Source: Chloroflexota bacterium (GTDB taxonomy: Bacteria; Chloroflexota; Limnocylindria; Limnocylindrales; CSP1-4). From it: a DNA stretch of 8,584 nucleotides. Each line of letters opens with the position of its first letter. Position 1 is the stretch's first letter. The position numbers and the translations under genes were made by a program. This document shows, piece by piece, positions 1 through 5,608 of this stretch. Where the stretch lies: positions 1-8,584 of the forward strand of contig JAJYDP010000178.1 of assembly GCA_021777365.1 (NCBI GenBank), in the 5' to 3' direction. The notes below the pieces were generated by a model. That model saw only the letters and a program-made list of their open reading frames with translations. It was not told the origin of the DNA and did not search any database.

Positions 1-14
1 GAGGATTTCTTCTC

Positions 15-425
15 GTGGAGATGATCATCGATTTCCCCGGCGGCGCGCGCGTCGACGCCCACTTCGCCGGCTTCGTCGTGCCGACCGACCAGCCCCCGGC
101 CGGCGGGGGAGAGGGATCGGCGCCGACGCCGTTCCTGACGTTCCTCTCGACCATCGGGACGTGTGCCGGGATCTACGTCCTGGGCTTCTGCCGCCAGCGC
201 GGGATCCCGACCGAGGACATCCGCCTCGTCCAGCGCATGTGGGCCGACCCGTACACCGGCCTCGTGACGCAGGTGCAGGTGACGATCGAGCTGCCCGAGG
301 GCTTCCCGGCGAAGTACACGGACGCGGTCGTCCGGGCCGCCGAGCAGTGCGCGGTCAAGAAGACCTTCGAGCACCCGCCCGCCATCCAGGTGGACAGCGT
401 CCTCGGCGCCGGGGCGCGCGCGTAG
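15..425 (+). CDS. OsmC family protein (peroxiredoxin-like thiol peroxidase fold)
   Basis: A 136-residue protein of the OsmC/Ohr superfamily, whose characterised members reduce organic or inorganic hydroperoxides in the cytoplasm with a cysteine pair. Two cysteines sit where the family has its redox pair: C50 in STIGTCAGIYV, at the start of the long central helix, and C112 in AEQCAVKKTFEHPP. The N-terminal part (FPGGARVDAHFAGF, then TDQP and GGEGSAPTPF) matches the usual OsmC strand and loop preceding that helix, and the length is normal for the family. A third cysteine, C59, lies one helix face from C50. The start is taken as GTG at 15 because GAGGA at 1-5 is nine bases upstream; ATG at 21, two codons later, has no well-spaced ribosome binding site. 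The gene is convergent with the hydrolase. Substrate and physiological oxidant are unknown; family assignment is firm, peroxidase activity is inferred. Confidence 0.9.
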   Translation: MEMIIDFPGGARVDAHFAGFVVPTDQPPAGGGEGSAPTPFLTFLSTIGTCAGIYVLGFCRQRGIPTEDIRLVQRMWADPYTGLVTQVQVTIELPEGFPAKYTDAVVRAAEQCAVKKTFEHPPAIQVDSVLGAGARA

Positions 426-432
426 GACCGGC

Positions 433-466
433 CGCGGAATCCCGCGCACGGACGCGGGGTCCCGCG
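433..466. repeat. two tandem near-identical dyads, possible bidirectional terminator or binding site
   Basis: Two 14-base dyads lie on an exact 20-base period just after the OsmC stop. At 433-446 CGCGG and CCGCG enclose the loop AATC; at 453-466 the same arms enclose GGTC. Each can form a 5-bp GC hairpin in RNA from either strand. The 107-base gap is convergent, so a role in ending transcription from both sides is reasonable. There is no T-tract on either strand, so a classical intrinsic terminator is not supported. Confidence 0.4.
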
Positions 467-532
467 CGAGGGTGGGAACGCCCCGTCGAGCCGGTCGCCG
501 CGCGGCGCGCACGACAAGGCGCGGCCGGGGGC

Positions 533-1816
533 TCAGCTCCCGGCCGGGGCGAACCGGAGGCGTCCGTCCGGCAGGTCGTCGAGGAACTGCTCGACCAGAC
601 GCGGCTCCGCGGTGAGGCGCCAGTCGACCACGGCGTGCACCTCGGTCTCCATCTTGCGCCACTCGAACCAGCCGATGAGCCCGATAAGGGGGAACCGTTG
701 GACCGTGGCGGCCGAGAACACCTGCCGCCACCAGGCCTGCTTCACCGCGAGCTCCGACGCGCCACCGGCGTCGGGCCGCCAGAACGCGGCGGTCTCGACG
801 ATGGCGAGCGGTTTGTGGTGTCCCTGCGCCCAGGTGGCGTAGAAGTCCGGGTAGGAGCCGCCCGAGACGCCCTGGCGACCGGTGAGCAGGTCGGCGAACT
901 GCCGGGCAGGCGGCACGTCGTTGGCACCCCATGGGTAGCTATTGCCCCAGTGATAGAGCGACATGCCCACCCAGTCGACCGCGGGATCGCCCGGCCAGTA
1001 GGGTGCGTACGGGTCATCGCTGCCCGTCAGCCGGCCGTCGTGATCCGTGTCGAGGGCGGTGAAGGCTGACGTGCCCGGCCCGGCTCCGTACTGGCCGCCG
1101 GTGAACGGGTAGCCGTCCCCGCTGTTCGGGGCCCAGAGCATGGCGTTCCCCGGCGCTGCCCGGTGGACCGCCGCCGCGACCGTGCGGAAGGCCGCGACGT
1201 ATGCGACCGGATCCTGCCCCCAGGGGTACCAGGAGCCGTTCATCTCGTGCGCGAAGCGGACGATCGTCGAGATACCGCAGGCCCGGTACCCGGCCAGCAG
1301 CCGCGCGAGGTCCATCGCCGCCGCCGGGGTCACGCTATCGAGCCCGCCGTTCGGCTGCAGTGTCAGCACCGCGACGCCACCGACGGATCGCACCTGCGCG
1401 TAGAACGCGTCGAGGTTGGCGCGGTCGGCCTGCGGGATCGGGAAGGTGACGAAGTTCACCCAGGCGGCCGGGGTGTGGCCCGCACCGAGCCTTGCCGAGA
1501 CCGTCGCGACACTGTCGGATGACCAGTCGATCGCCATCCCGAACCAGGTTCCCGACGGATGGAGAAGATCGGCCGGGGCCGGTTCAGGGCCGCTCGCACC
1601 TGGGATCGGGCAGGTGGATGCGCGACTGCCGGGGGCGGCCGTGCCCGCCGACGACGCCTCTGGATCGCCCGCGCGCGCCGAGGACGCGGTCGGGTTGCCC
1701 GCCGTGCCGGGCGTGGCAGGCGCCACCCGTACGGACGCCGCGCCACCGCCGCAGCCCATGAGCGCGACGAGGAGCGCGCTGGTGAGGGTCGCCAGGAACG
1801 GGCGGGATCGGCGCAT
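533..1816 (-). CDS. secreted lipoprotein, GH26-like glycoside hydrolase (beta-mannanase type)
   Basis: A 427-residue predicted lipoprotein. Residues 1-22 are a signal peptide (RRSR, hydrophobic core, lipobox LMGC with C22). Residues 23-85 are a low-complexity Ala/Ser/Pro/Gly linker. The catalytic part, about 90-400, resembles GH26 retaining enzymes: RFAHEMNGSWYPWG (187-200) carries the expected acid/base E191, and KPLAIVETAA (335-344) carries the likely nucleophile E341. AVDWVGMSLYHWG (279-291) and IGWFEW (381-386) line the barrel strands as in that family. An insert at 256-267 has an EF-hand-like DxDxDG pattern (D256, D258, D260, D267), probably a calcium site. It would act on an extracellular beta-linked polysaccharide such as mannan or mixed-linkage glucan; the substrate cannot be read from sequence. 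The start ATG has GAGAAG about nine bases upstream. It is divergent from the sugar-permease-like MFS gene. Confidence 0.82.
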   Translation of the reverse strand: MRRSRPFLATLTSALLVALMGCGGGAASVRVAPATPGTAGNPTASSARAGDPEASSAGTAAPGSRASTCPIPGASGPEPAPADLLHPSGTWFGMAIDWSSDSVATVSARLGAGHTPAAWVNFVTFPIPQADRANLDAFYAQVRSVGGVAVLTLQPNGGLDSVTPAAAMDLARLLAGYRACGISTIVRFAHEMNGSWYPWGQDPVAYVAAFRTVAAAVHRAAPGNAMLWAPNSGDGYPFTGGQYGAGPGTSAFTALDTDHDGRLTGSDDPYAPYWPGDPAVDWVGMSLYHWGNSYPWGANDVPPARQFADLLTGRQGVSGGSYPDFYATWAQGHHKPLAIVETAAFWRPDAGGASELAVKQAWWRQVFSAATVQRFPLIGLIGWFEWRKMETEVHAVVDWRLTAEPRLVEQFLDDLPDGRLRFAPAGS

Positions 1817-1920
1817 GGATCCCAGCTTCTCGACGCACGGGGATCGGTCAAGCCCGGCGGAAGTACCGGTGCGACCGGCGTTCGGTGGCGGGGTGCGGCC
1901 CTGCGACCACGGCCCTGCTC

Positions 1921-1947
1921 GGAGGCCCCATCATGCGCCGAGCATGA
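1921..1947 (+). promoter_or_regulatory. strong Shine-Dalgarno with four-codon mini-ORF overlapping the MFS start
   Basis: GGAGG at 1921-1925 is followed after seven bases by ATG at 1933, which reads M-R-R-A and stops at TGA 1945-1947. That stop overlaps the MFS start ATG at 1944 in an ATGA arrangement. The only good ribosome binding site in the region is therefore placed for the mini-ORF, not for the transporter, whose ATG is 18 bases from GGAGG. Translation of the transporter could be coupled to termination on the mini-ORF. Alternatively the ribosome uses the longer spacing and the mini-ORF is chance. Confidence 0.4.
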
Positions 1948-3203
1948 GACTGCCCACGCACCGTTCGACCCACCTCGCGCACGCCACCATGTTCCTGCTC
2001 GGCTGGACGGCGGTCATCGTCCCCACGGTGATCCTGCTGGTGGAGCGGCGGTTCGTGGTGTCCGACAGCGGGATCGGGGCCATCTACTTCATCAACTCGG
2101 CGGCCTACATCGCCGGGTCGGTCGGCGGCGGGCCCATGATCCAGCGTCTGGGGCGCGGGCGAGCCTTCCCGGCGGCCTGGCTGGTGGCCGGCGGCGCCAC
2201 GCTCGTGCAGGGCGTCGCGCCGGGCTGGTCGGTCTTCGCCCTGGGCGCCGCAGCCCAGGGGCTCGGCACGGGTGCGCTCATGGTCTGTGCCAACAGCCTG
2301 ATCATCGACGCGTACCCCGAGGCCCGGAGCAACGCCCTGAGCCGGCTGCACGTCTTCTACGCGCTCGGTGCGCTGTCCGGGCCCGTCATCGTGGCCTGGC
2401 TGGTGGCCGCCGGCGTGGCCTGGCAGGCCGTCCTGCTCGCGAGCGGCCTGGCCGGATGGCTGATCGCCGGCATGCTGGTCCTCATCCCCGCACCGCGGCC
2501 GCAGCCGGCACGCAGGAAAACCGTCCCGACGTCGTGGCCCGCGCACGTGGACGCGCGGCCCGTGGGGGAGGGGGCCCCGATGCTCGTGGGCGTGGCGCCG
2601 GGCCCATCGGCCGGGGGCATCGCGCCGTTCCCCGTCGCCGCCCGGGGCACCCGGCTCACCGTGGCGCTCGCGGCCGCGGCGCTCGCCATCGGCTGCTACG
2701 TCGCGTCGGAAGCGGCGGTCACCGGCTGGGTCGTGCGCTTCCTCTCGCCGTCCCGCGGCGCCGCCGCCGCCGTTGCACTCACGATGTTCTGGACCGGGCT
2801 GGCGGCGGGCCGCATCCTGGCCGCCCGCCTCGTCCACCGGTTCGACCTCGGATCGGTGATCGTCGCCTGCACGCTCGCCGGCGCGGCCGGGATGCTCCTC
2901 GCCGTCCTGGCCCCCGGCTGGCCGCCGACGATCGCGCTCTTCGTCGTCATCGGCCTCGCCTACGGGCCCGTCTACCCGTCGATCATGTCGCTCGCGAGCG
3001 GGCGCCATCCGGCCAGATCCGCCACCGTGAGCGGCATCATGGTGACGGCCGGCGGCGTCGGCGGCCTCGTGTACCCGCCGTTCGTGGGCTTCGTGTCGCC
3101 GGTGGTCGGCCTAGGGATCGGCATGCTGGGTGCGGCGCTCCTGATCGCCGCCTCGGGCGGCCTCGCCGCGGTCGAGGCCGCGGAGGTTTCGGCCGCCGCG
3201 TGA
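1944..3203 (+). CDS. MFS transporter, fucose permease-like (FHS/FucP-type)
   Basis: A 419-residue inner-membrane secondary transporter with two six-helix halves. The first half runs from about residue 15 to 182. It includes the MFS loop 2-3 motif A as GGPMIQRLGRGRA (62-73) and the stretch NALSRLHVFYALGALSGP (130-147), which resembles the conserved helix 5 region of fucose-permease-like carriers. A hydrophilic Pro/Gly-rich central loop covers about 183-236. The second half covers about 237-410, with GWVVRFLSP (261-269) after helix 7 and LAYGPVYPSIMSLA (338-351), also typical of this group. The frame is open upstream to 1416, but that stretch overlaps the divergent hydrolase and lacks membrane character, so ATG 1944 is chosen; M16 (ATG 1989) is a weaker alternative. 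A sugar or other small solute driven by proton symport is likely; the substrate is unknown. It is divergent from the GH26-like lipoprotein, which suggests, but does not prove, glycan use. Confidence 0.85.
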   Translation: MRLPTHRSTHLAHATMFLLGWTAVIVPTVILLVERRFVVSDSGIGAIYFINSAAYIAGSVGGGPMIQRLGRGRAFPAAWLVAGGATLVQGVAPGWSVFALGAAAQGLGTGALMVCANSLIIDAYPEARSNALSRLHVFYALGALSGPVIVAWLVAAGVAWQAVLLASGLAGWLIAGMLVLIPAPRPQPARRKTVPTSWPAHVDARPVGEGAPMLVGVAPGPSAGGIAPFPVAARGTRLTVALAAAALAIGCYVASEAAVTGWVVRFLSPSRGAAAAVALTMFWTGLAAGRILAARLVHRFDLGSVIVACTLAGAAGMLLAVLAPGWPPTIALFVVIGLAYGPVYPSIMSLASGRHPARSATVSGIMVTAGGVGGLVYPPFVGFVSPVVGLGIGMLGAALLIAASGGLAAVEAAEVSAAA

Positions 3204-3290
3204 CGCGACCCGCGATCGCTGCAGCGGCGGCGCGCGATCGTGCCCGATGCAGCCCCGCCGCCAACGGACATGCTCGCTGATCGAGGAGTT

Positions 3291-3367
3291 TGGGGTGGCC
3301 TAGGGGACTTGAACCCCTAACCGTCGGATCCACAATCCGATGCTCTGCCGATTGAGCTAAGGCCACC
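3291..3367 (-). tRNA. tRNA-His (anticodon GTG), CCA encoded
   Basis: Read on the minus strand, all four arms form. The acceptor stem is GGTGGCCT with AGGCCACC, eight pairs including the G-1:C73 pair that identifies histidine tRNAs. The D stem is GCTC with GAGC. The anticodon stem is TCGGA with TCCGA around loop TTGTGGA, giving anticodon GTG. The T stem is AGGGG with CCCCT around TTCAAGT. The mature 3' CCA is encoded at 3291-3293. Without CCA the tRNA spans 3294-3367 (74 bases). It stands alone between two protein genes. Confidence 0.97.
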
Positions 3368-3392
3368 GCGAGGTCCGAGGAGCGCCGAGGGG

Positions 3393-3422
3393 AGTCTACA
3401 TGGCCGCCGCGCTGGCTGTCCG
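3393..3422 (-). promoter_or_regulatory. candidate sigma-70-type promoter of tRNA-His
   Basis: On the minus strand a -10 hexamer TAGACT (plus coordinates 3393-3398) is preceded by an 18-base spacer and a -35 hexamer CGGACA (3417-3422), which shares GACA with the consensus. The -10 lies 25 bases upstream of the mature tRNA 5' end, so transcription would start about 20 bases before it, a normal leader for RNase P processing. Confidence 0.5.
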
Positions 3423-3442
3423 GGCGCCGTCTTCGGGCGCCC
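3422..3442 (-). terminator. hairpin after the VIT-family gene, probable terminator without T-tract
   Basis: GGGCGCC (3422-3428) and GGCGCCC (3436-3442) form a perfect 7-bp GC stem with a 7-base loop. It lies 19 bases downstream of the stop codon of the minus-strand transporter gene, where a terminator is expected. No run of T follows on the minus strand. The far edge touches the tRNA-His -35 box, so it may separate the two transcripts. Confidence 0.45.
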
Positions 3443-3461
3443 TGGCTTCGATCGCGTGCCG

Positions 3462-4193
3462 CTACGCCGCGCTCACGCCGATCAGCGTGCCCACGGCGAA
3501 GGTGACCCCGGCCGCGACCCCGCCCAGGAGCAGTTGCCGCGCCGCGCCGTACCAGAGGTGCCGCCGGGTGAGGAGCGCGATGCCGGTGCCCAGCACCCCG
3601 AGCGCCGCCAGGCTGACGAGGAGGCTGGCGGCGAACGCCGGCGCGCCCGCGGAGAGCAGGTAGGGCAGGAGCGGGATGAAGGCCCCCAGCGTGAAGGCGA
3701 GGAACGACCCGCCCGCGGCGGCCTGCGGCGAGCCGATCGAGCGCGCGTCGAGCCCCACCTCCTCGAAGATGAGCAGCTCAACGGCCTGGTCGGGCTGCGC
3801 GAATAGCACGTCGGCGAAGCGACCGGCGTCGGCTGCCGGGATGCCCCGATCGACGTAGCTCTGCACGAGGATGGCCCGCTCCTGCTCCGGCGCCTCGCGC
3901 AGTTGCTGTTTCTGGAAGGCGAGCTGGAAGGCGAGAAGCTCGCGCTGGCTCTGCACCGAGATGTACTCGCCCACCGCCATGCTGAACGCCCCGGCGAGGA
4001 GCCCGGCCACGCCGGCGAGCACGATGACGCCGGGTGCCGGGTTCGCTCCCGCGACGCCCATCACGAGAGCCAGGTTGGAGACGAGCCCATCGTTGGCGCC
4101 GAAGACGATCGGGCGCAGGACGCTGGTGGCGCGCGTCTCGTGGGGTGCGGACGACGCCGGCAGTCCCCGAGAGGCGAGTGTCGGTCTACGCAT
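3462..4193 (-). CDS. VIT1/CCC1 family iron/manganese transporter
   Basis: A 243-residue membrane protein of the VIT/CCC1 family, which moves ferrous iron or manganese out of the cytosol, usually by proton antiport. Helix 1 carries VFGANDGLVSNLALVMGVAG (30-49) with the family aspartate D35. Helix 2 ends in AFSMAVGEYISVQSQRE (69-85), another family hallmark, with M72 and E76. A cytoplasmic charged segment, about 85-155, is the metal-binding region with E100, E103, E105, E144 and E145. Three hydrophobic segments follow at about 162-182, 185-208 and 218-240, giving the usual five helices. Residues 1-26 are a short variable N-terminus. In eukaryotic VIT1 two adjacent methionines precede the second glutamate pair; here the equivalent positions look like L141-I142, an alignment made from memory. 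The start ATG has a GGGG-rich element about six bases upstream. The gene appears monocistronic, with a hairpin after its stop. Confidence 0.92.
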   Translation of the reverse strand: MRRPTLASRGLPASSAPHETRATSVLRPIVFGANDGLVSNLALVMGVAGANPAPGVIVLAGVAGLLAGAFSMAVGEYISVQSQRELLAFQLAFQKQQLREAPEQERAILVQSYVDRGIPAADAGRFADVLFAQPDQAVELLIFEEVGLDARSIGSPQAAAGGSFLAFTLGAFIPLLPYLLSAGAPAFAASLLVSLAALGVLGTGIALLTRRHLWYGAARQLLLGGVAAGVTFAVGTLIGVSAA

Positions 4194-4221
4194 GCCGGCC
4201 CCGTGCCCCGGTCGCCGCCAG

Positions 4222-4277
4222 CGTCCCCGGAATCTCGGACATCCGCCGGTTCCCTCCGTTCACCCTCTCCGGGGACG
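4222..4277. repeat. 9-bp perfect inverted repeat upstream of the VIT-family gene
   Basis: CGTCCCCGG at 4222-4230 and CCGGGGACG at 4269-4277 are exact reverse complements, separated by 38 bases. The near arm begins 29 bases upstream of the transporter start codon. It could be a pair of regulator half-sites or the base of a hairpin in the leader of the minus-strand transcript. No known metal-regulator box is recognisable. Confidence 0.4.
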
Positions 4278-4314
4278 TGAGCCAGATGCTCGCGACTCGC
4301 GGCGGGGAGGGGGA

Positions 4315-4350
4315 GTGCGATCCGGCACGGGTCGGGGGGTGCGATGCGGC
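4315..4350 (+). repeat. imperfect 12-base direct repeat
   Basis: GTGCGATCCGGC (4315-4326) and GTGCGATGCGGC (4339-4350) match at 11 of 12 positions with a 24-base period, in the intergenic region upstream of the CAP gene. Chance is a real alternative in DNA of this composition. Confidence 0.3.
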
Positions 4351-4371
4351 CTTCGGGTGACGGTCGCGACG

Positions 4372-4408
4372 GCGGGCGCGAGGCCCGCAGGCGCGGGCAG
4401 CCCGCGCC
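4372..4408. promoter_or_regulatory. two adjacent GC hairpins with an alternative 2:3 pairing
   Basis: Segment 1 GCGGGC (4372-4377) pairs with segment 2 GCCCGC (4383-4388) across a 5-base loop. One base later, GGCGCGGG (4390-4397) pairs with CCCGCGCC (4401-4408) across loop CAG. Segment 2 can instead pair with GCGGGC inside segment 3 (4393-4398) with a 4-base loop, excluding both other hairpins. The site ends 98 bases before the CAP start. It would matter only if the CAP transcript starts upstream of 4372. Confidence 0.35.
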
Positions 4409-4506
4409 GGTCCGGATGCGTAGGCCCCGGCTGGTACCCGAGGCACACGCCCGACCGGGACGTCCGGGCCATTGGGCGGGCGGCCTCCGATCCATAGGGT
4501 TCGCTC

Positions 4507-5508
4507 ATGGCCAGCAGCCCGGACTCCGCCACGACCGCTCCGCCCCGAACGGCCCGGCGGCTCCGCGCGCGCGTCGCCCGGATCGCGCTCGCCCTGGCCG
4601 TCACCCTGACCACCGTCGGCTGGGCGCTCGCCGTCCCCGCCGCGCCGGCCGTCCGTGCGTGGACGACCTCGACGTTCAGCCCGTCCGACGAGCAGGAGCT
4701 GTTCCAGCTCACGAACCAGGCCCGCGCATCGGACGGCCTCCAGCCGCTGCGATGGGATGCCCAGCTGGCAAGCCTCGCGCGCTGGCGAGCCCAGGACATG
4801 TCCGTGCGGGACTACTTCTCGCACCAGATCCCCCCGCAGGGCTACCTGGTCTTCCACTACATGGACGAGCGTGGCATCCAGTACGTGGTGGCCGGCGAGA
4901 ACATCGGCTGGGACAACGCGGCCGACGATCAGGCGACCGCCTACATCCAGCAGATGTTCATGAACTCGCCGCCCCACCGCGCGAACATCCTCGATCCACG
5001 CTGGGATTCGATGGGCGTCGGCGCGTACAAGGGCATCGACGGACACCTGATGTACTGCGTGCTGTTCAAGGAGACGCCGGCCGCGGCAACCCCCGCGCCC
5101 AAGGCCACTCCGAAGCCGACCCCCAGGCCCACGCCGAGGCCGACGCCGCGCCCGACGCCTGTCGCCACCGCCCACCCGACCCACGCGGCGGCCCCGGCGC
5201 CTGCGGCGACCGCGCGGAGCACCGAACCTGCGCGGCCGGCCACCCCGACGCCTGCACCCCCGACCGCCCGGGCGGCGACGCCCGAGCCCACCGGCACGCC
5301 GGTCCCGACCGGGGAACCGACGCCCACCGCCACCCCGACCGAGACACCCGTGACCACGCCGGCCGCAGCGACGGCGCCGGCCCCGACGGCGGCGTCCACG
5401 GCAGCGGGGCAACCGGCACCCTCGTTCCGTATCGTCGATGGCGGGCCTCCGCCGGGACTGCTGGACTCGCTGATCGCCAGCCTCTTCGGGTTCTCCGCCG
5501 GCCACTAG
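4507..5508 (+). CDS. secreted CAP/SCP-domain protein (YkwD-like) with Pro/Thr-rich tail
   Basis: A 333-residue exported protein. Arg-rich residues 15-25 and a hydrophobic core at about 26-43 form a signal peptide, with cleavage likely near AVRA at 48-51; there is no lipobox. Residues 58-188 are a CAP (SCP/PR-1) domain: LFQLTNQARASDGLQPLRWD (65-84) and LASLARWRAQDM (88-99). The cavity residues are H106 (YFSH), E131 (AGENIGW) and H157 (SPPHRANIL). Residues about 190-305 are a low-complexity Pro/Thr/Ala tail that starts with tandem P-R/K-P-T units. The last about 28 residues (SFRIVDGGPPPGLLDSLIASLFGFS) regain a hydrophobic, possibly anchoring, character; no LPXTG is present. Bacterial CAP proteins are extracellular, with few known activities, so the function is open. 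AGGG at 4496-4499 supports the start. The ABC exporter operon follows 100 bases later on the same strand. Confidence 0.9.
   Translation: MASSPDSATTAPPRTARRLRARVARIALALAVTLTTVGWALAVPAAPAVRAWTTSTFSPSDEQELFQLTNQARASDGLQPLRWDAQLASLARWRAQDMSVRDYFSHQIPPQGYLVFHYMDERGIQYVVAGENIGWDNAADDQATAYIQQMFMNSPPHRANILDPRWDSMGVGAYKGIDGHLMYCVLFKETPAAATPAPKATPKPTPRPTPRPTPRPTPVATAHPTHAAAPAPAATARSTEPARPATPTPAPPTARAATPEPTGTPVPTGEPTPTATPTETPVTTPAAATAPAPTAASTAAGQPAPSFRIVDGGPPPGLLDSLIASLFGFSAGH
5110..5160 (+). repeat. 12-base tandem coding repeat (P-R/K-P-T units)
   Basis: Four consecutive 12-base units plus a final Pro codon encode PKPT then PRPT three times (residues 202-218 of the CAP protein). The units vary at synonymous positions, for example CCCAGGCCCACG against CCGAGGCCGACG. 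The peptide repeat is therefore old enough to have diverged in DNA, or is kept by selection on protein. It forms the start of a wall-spanning or extended linker. Confidence 0.75.
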
Positions 5509-5534
5509 GGCCGTCCACCCCCCGGCTGCGTTCC

Positions 5535-5556
5535 CGCCGCGGGACTCCCCGCGGCG
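5535..5556. terminator. 9-bp GC hairpin after the CAP gene
   Basis: CGCCGCGGG (5535-5543) and CCCGCGGCG (5548-5556) form a perfect 9-bp stem with loop ACTC, 26 bases after the CAP stop. Stability and position fit a terminator for the CAP transcript. No T-tract follows, so it may be factor-dependent or serve as an mRNA 3' end. Confidence 0.5.
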
Positions 5557-5570
5557 CCTGCGTGCCCCGG

Positions 5571-5576
5571 TACACT
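5571..5576 (+). promoter_or_regulatory. candidate -10 box for the ABC transporter operon
   Basis: TACACT fits the TAnnnT -10 pattern (TATAAT-like) and stands out in GC-rich surroundings. Transcription would start near 5583, giving a leader of about 26 bases. No good -35 is visible 17 bases upstream, where the GC hairpin lies, so the promoter would depend on an activator or another sigma factor. The call rests on the -10 only. Confidence 0.4.
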
Positions 5577-5579
5577 CGC

Positions 5580-5595
5580 CGCGGGCGAACCCGCG
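5580..5595 (+). promoter_or_regulatory. leader hairpin next to the ABC ATPase ribosome binding site
   Basis: CGCGGG (5580-5585) and CCCGCG (5590-5595) enclose the tetraloop CGAA. The stem ends two bases before the AGGAG Shine-Dalgarno at 5598-5602, which is six bases from ATG 5609. It leaves the ribosome binding site free. The 5' arm is part of a second copy of CGCCGCGGG (5577-5585), which could alternatively pair with 5548-5556. Confidence 0.35.
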
Positions 5596-5608
5596 ACAGG
5601 AGCACCAC

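Larger units (their letters stand above)
4194..4506. other. divergent intergenic region between VIT-family and CAP-domain genes
   Basis: This 313-base gap must hold promoters for both divergent genes. I see no convincing pair of -10 and -35 boxes for either. It contains a 9-bp inverted repeat (4222-4277), an imperfect direct repeat (4315-4350), an 8-base palindrome GTCGCGAC (4363-4370) and two adjacent GC hairpins (4372-4408), listed separately. AGGG at 4496-4499, seven bases before ATG 4507, is a weak ribosome binding site for the CAP gene. Open frames cross the gap, but none resembles a protein. Confidence 0.7.

Noticed and set aside
1823..1851. TTGACC (minus strand, 1846-1851) as a -35 box for the hydrolase gene
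   Set aside because: The hexamer 17 bases downstream is AAGCTG, a poor -10, and it would lie only six bases from the start codon.
1416..1943. Upstream extension of the MFS reading frame to 1416
   Set aside because: It runs antisense through the hydrolase signal peptide and linker, is Pro/Ala/Arg-rich and adds no transporter feature.
3211..3240. CGCGATCG repeated twice, including the palindrome GCGATCGC (HIP1-like)
   Set aside because: Only eight bases and two copies; GATCG is frequent throughout this window, so there is no sign of a specific element.
1559..3280. 573-codon plus-strand frame overlapping the MFS gene
   Set aside because: It is shifted relative to the transporter frame, extremely Arg/Gly/Ala-rich, with no membrane segments or motifs.
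3291..3367. tRNA-His as an integration (att) site for a mobile element
   Set aside because: No integrase, no partial tRNA duplication and no change in gene character on either side.
5110..5160. Short regular DNA repeats suggesting a CRISPR-like array
   Set aside because: The 12-base period is in frame and encodes Pro-Arg-Pro-Thr units, with no spacers.
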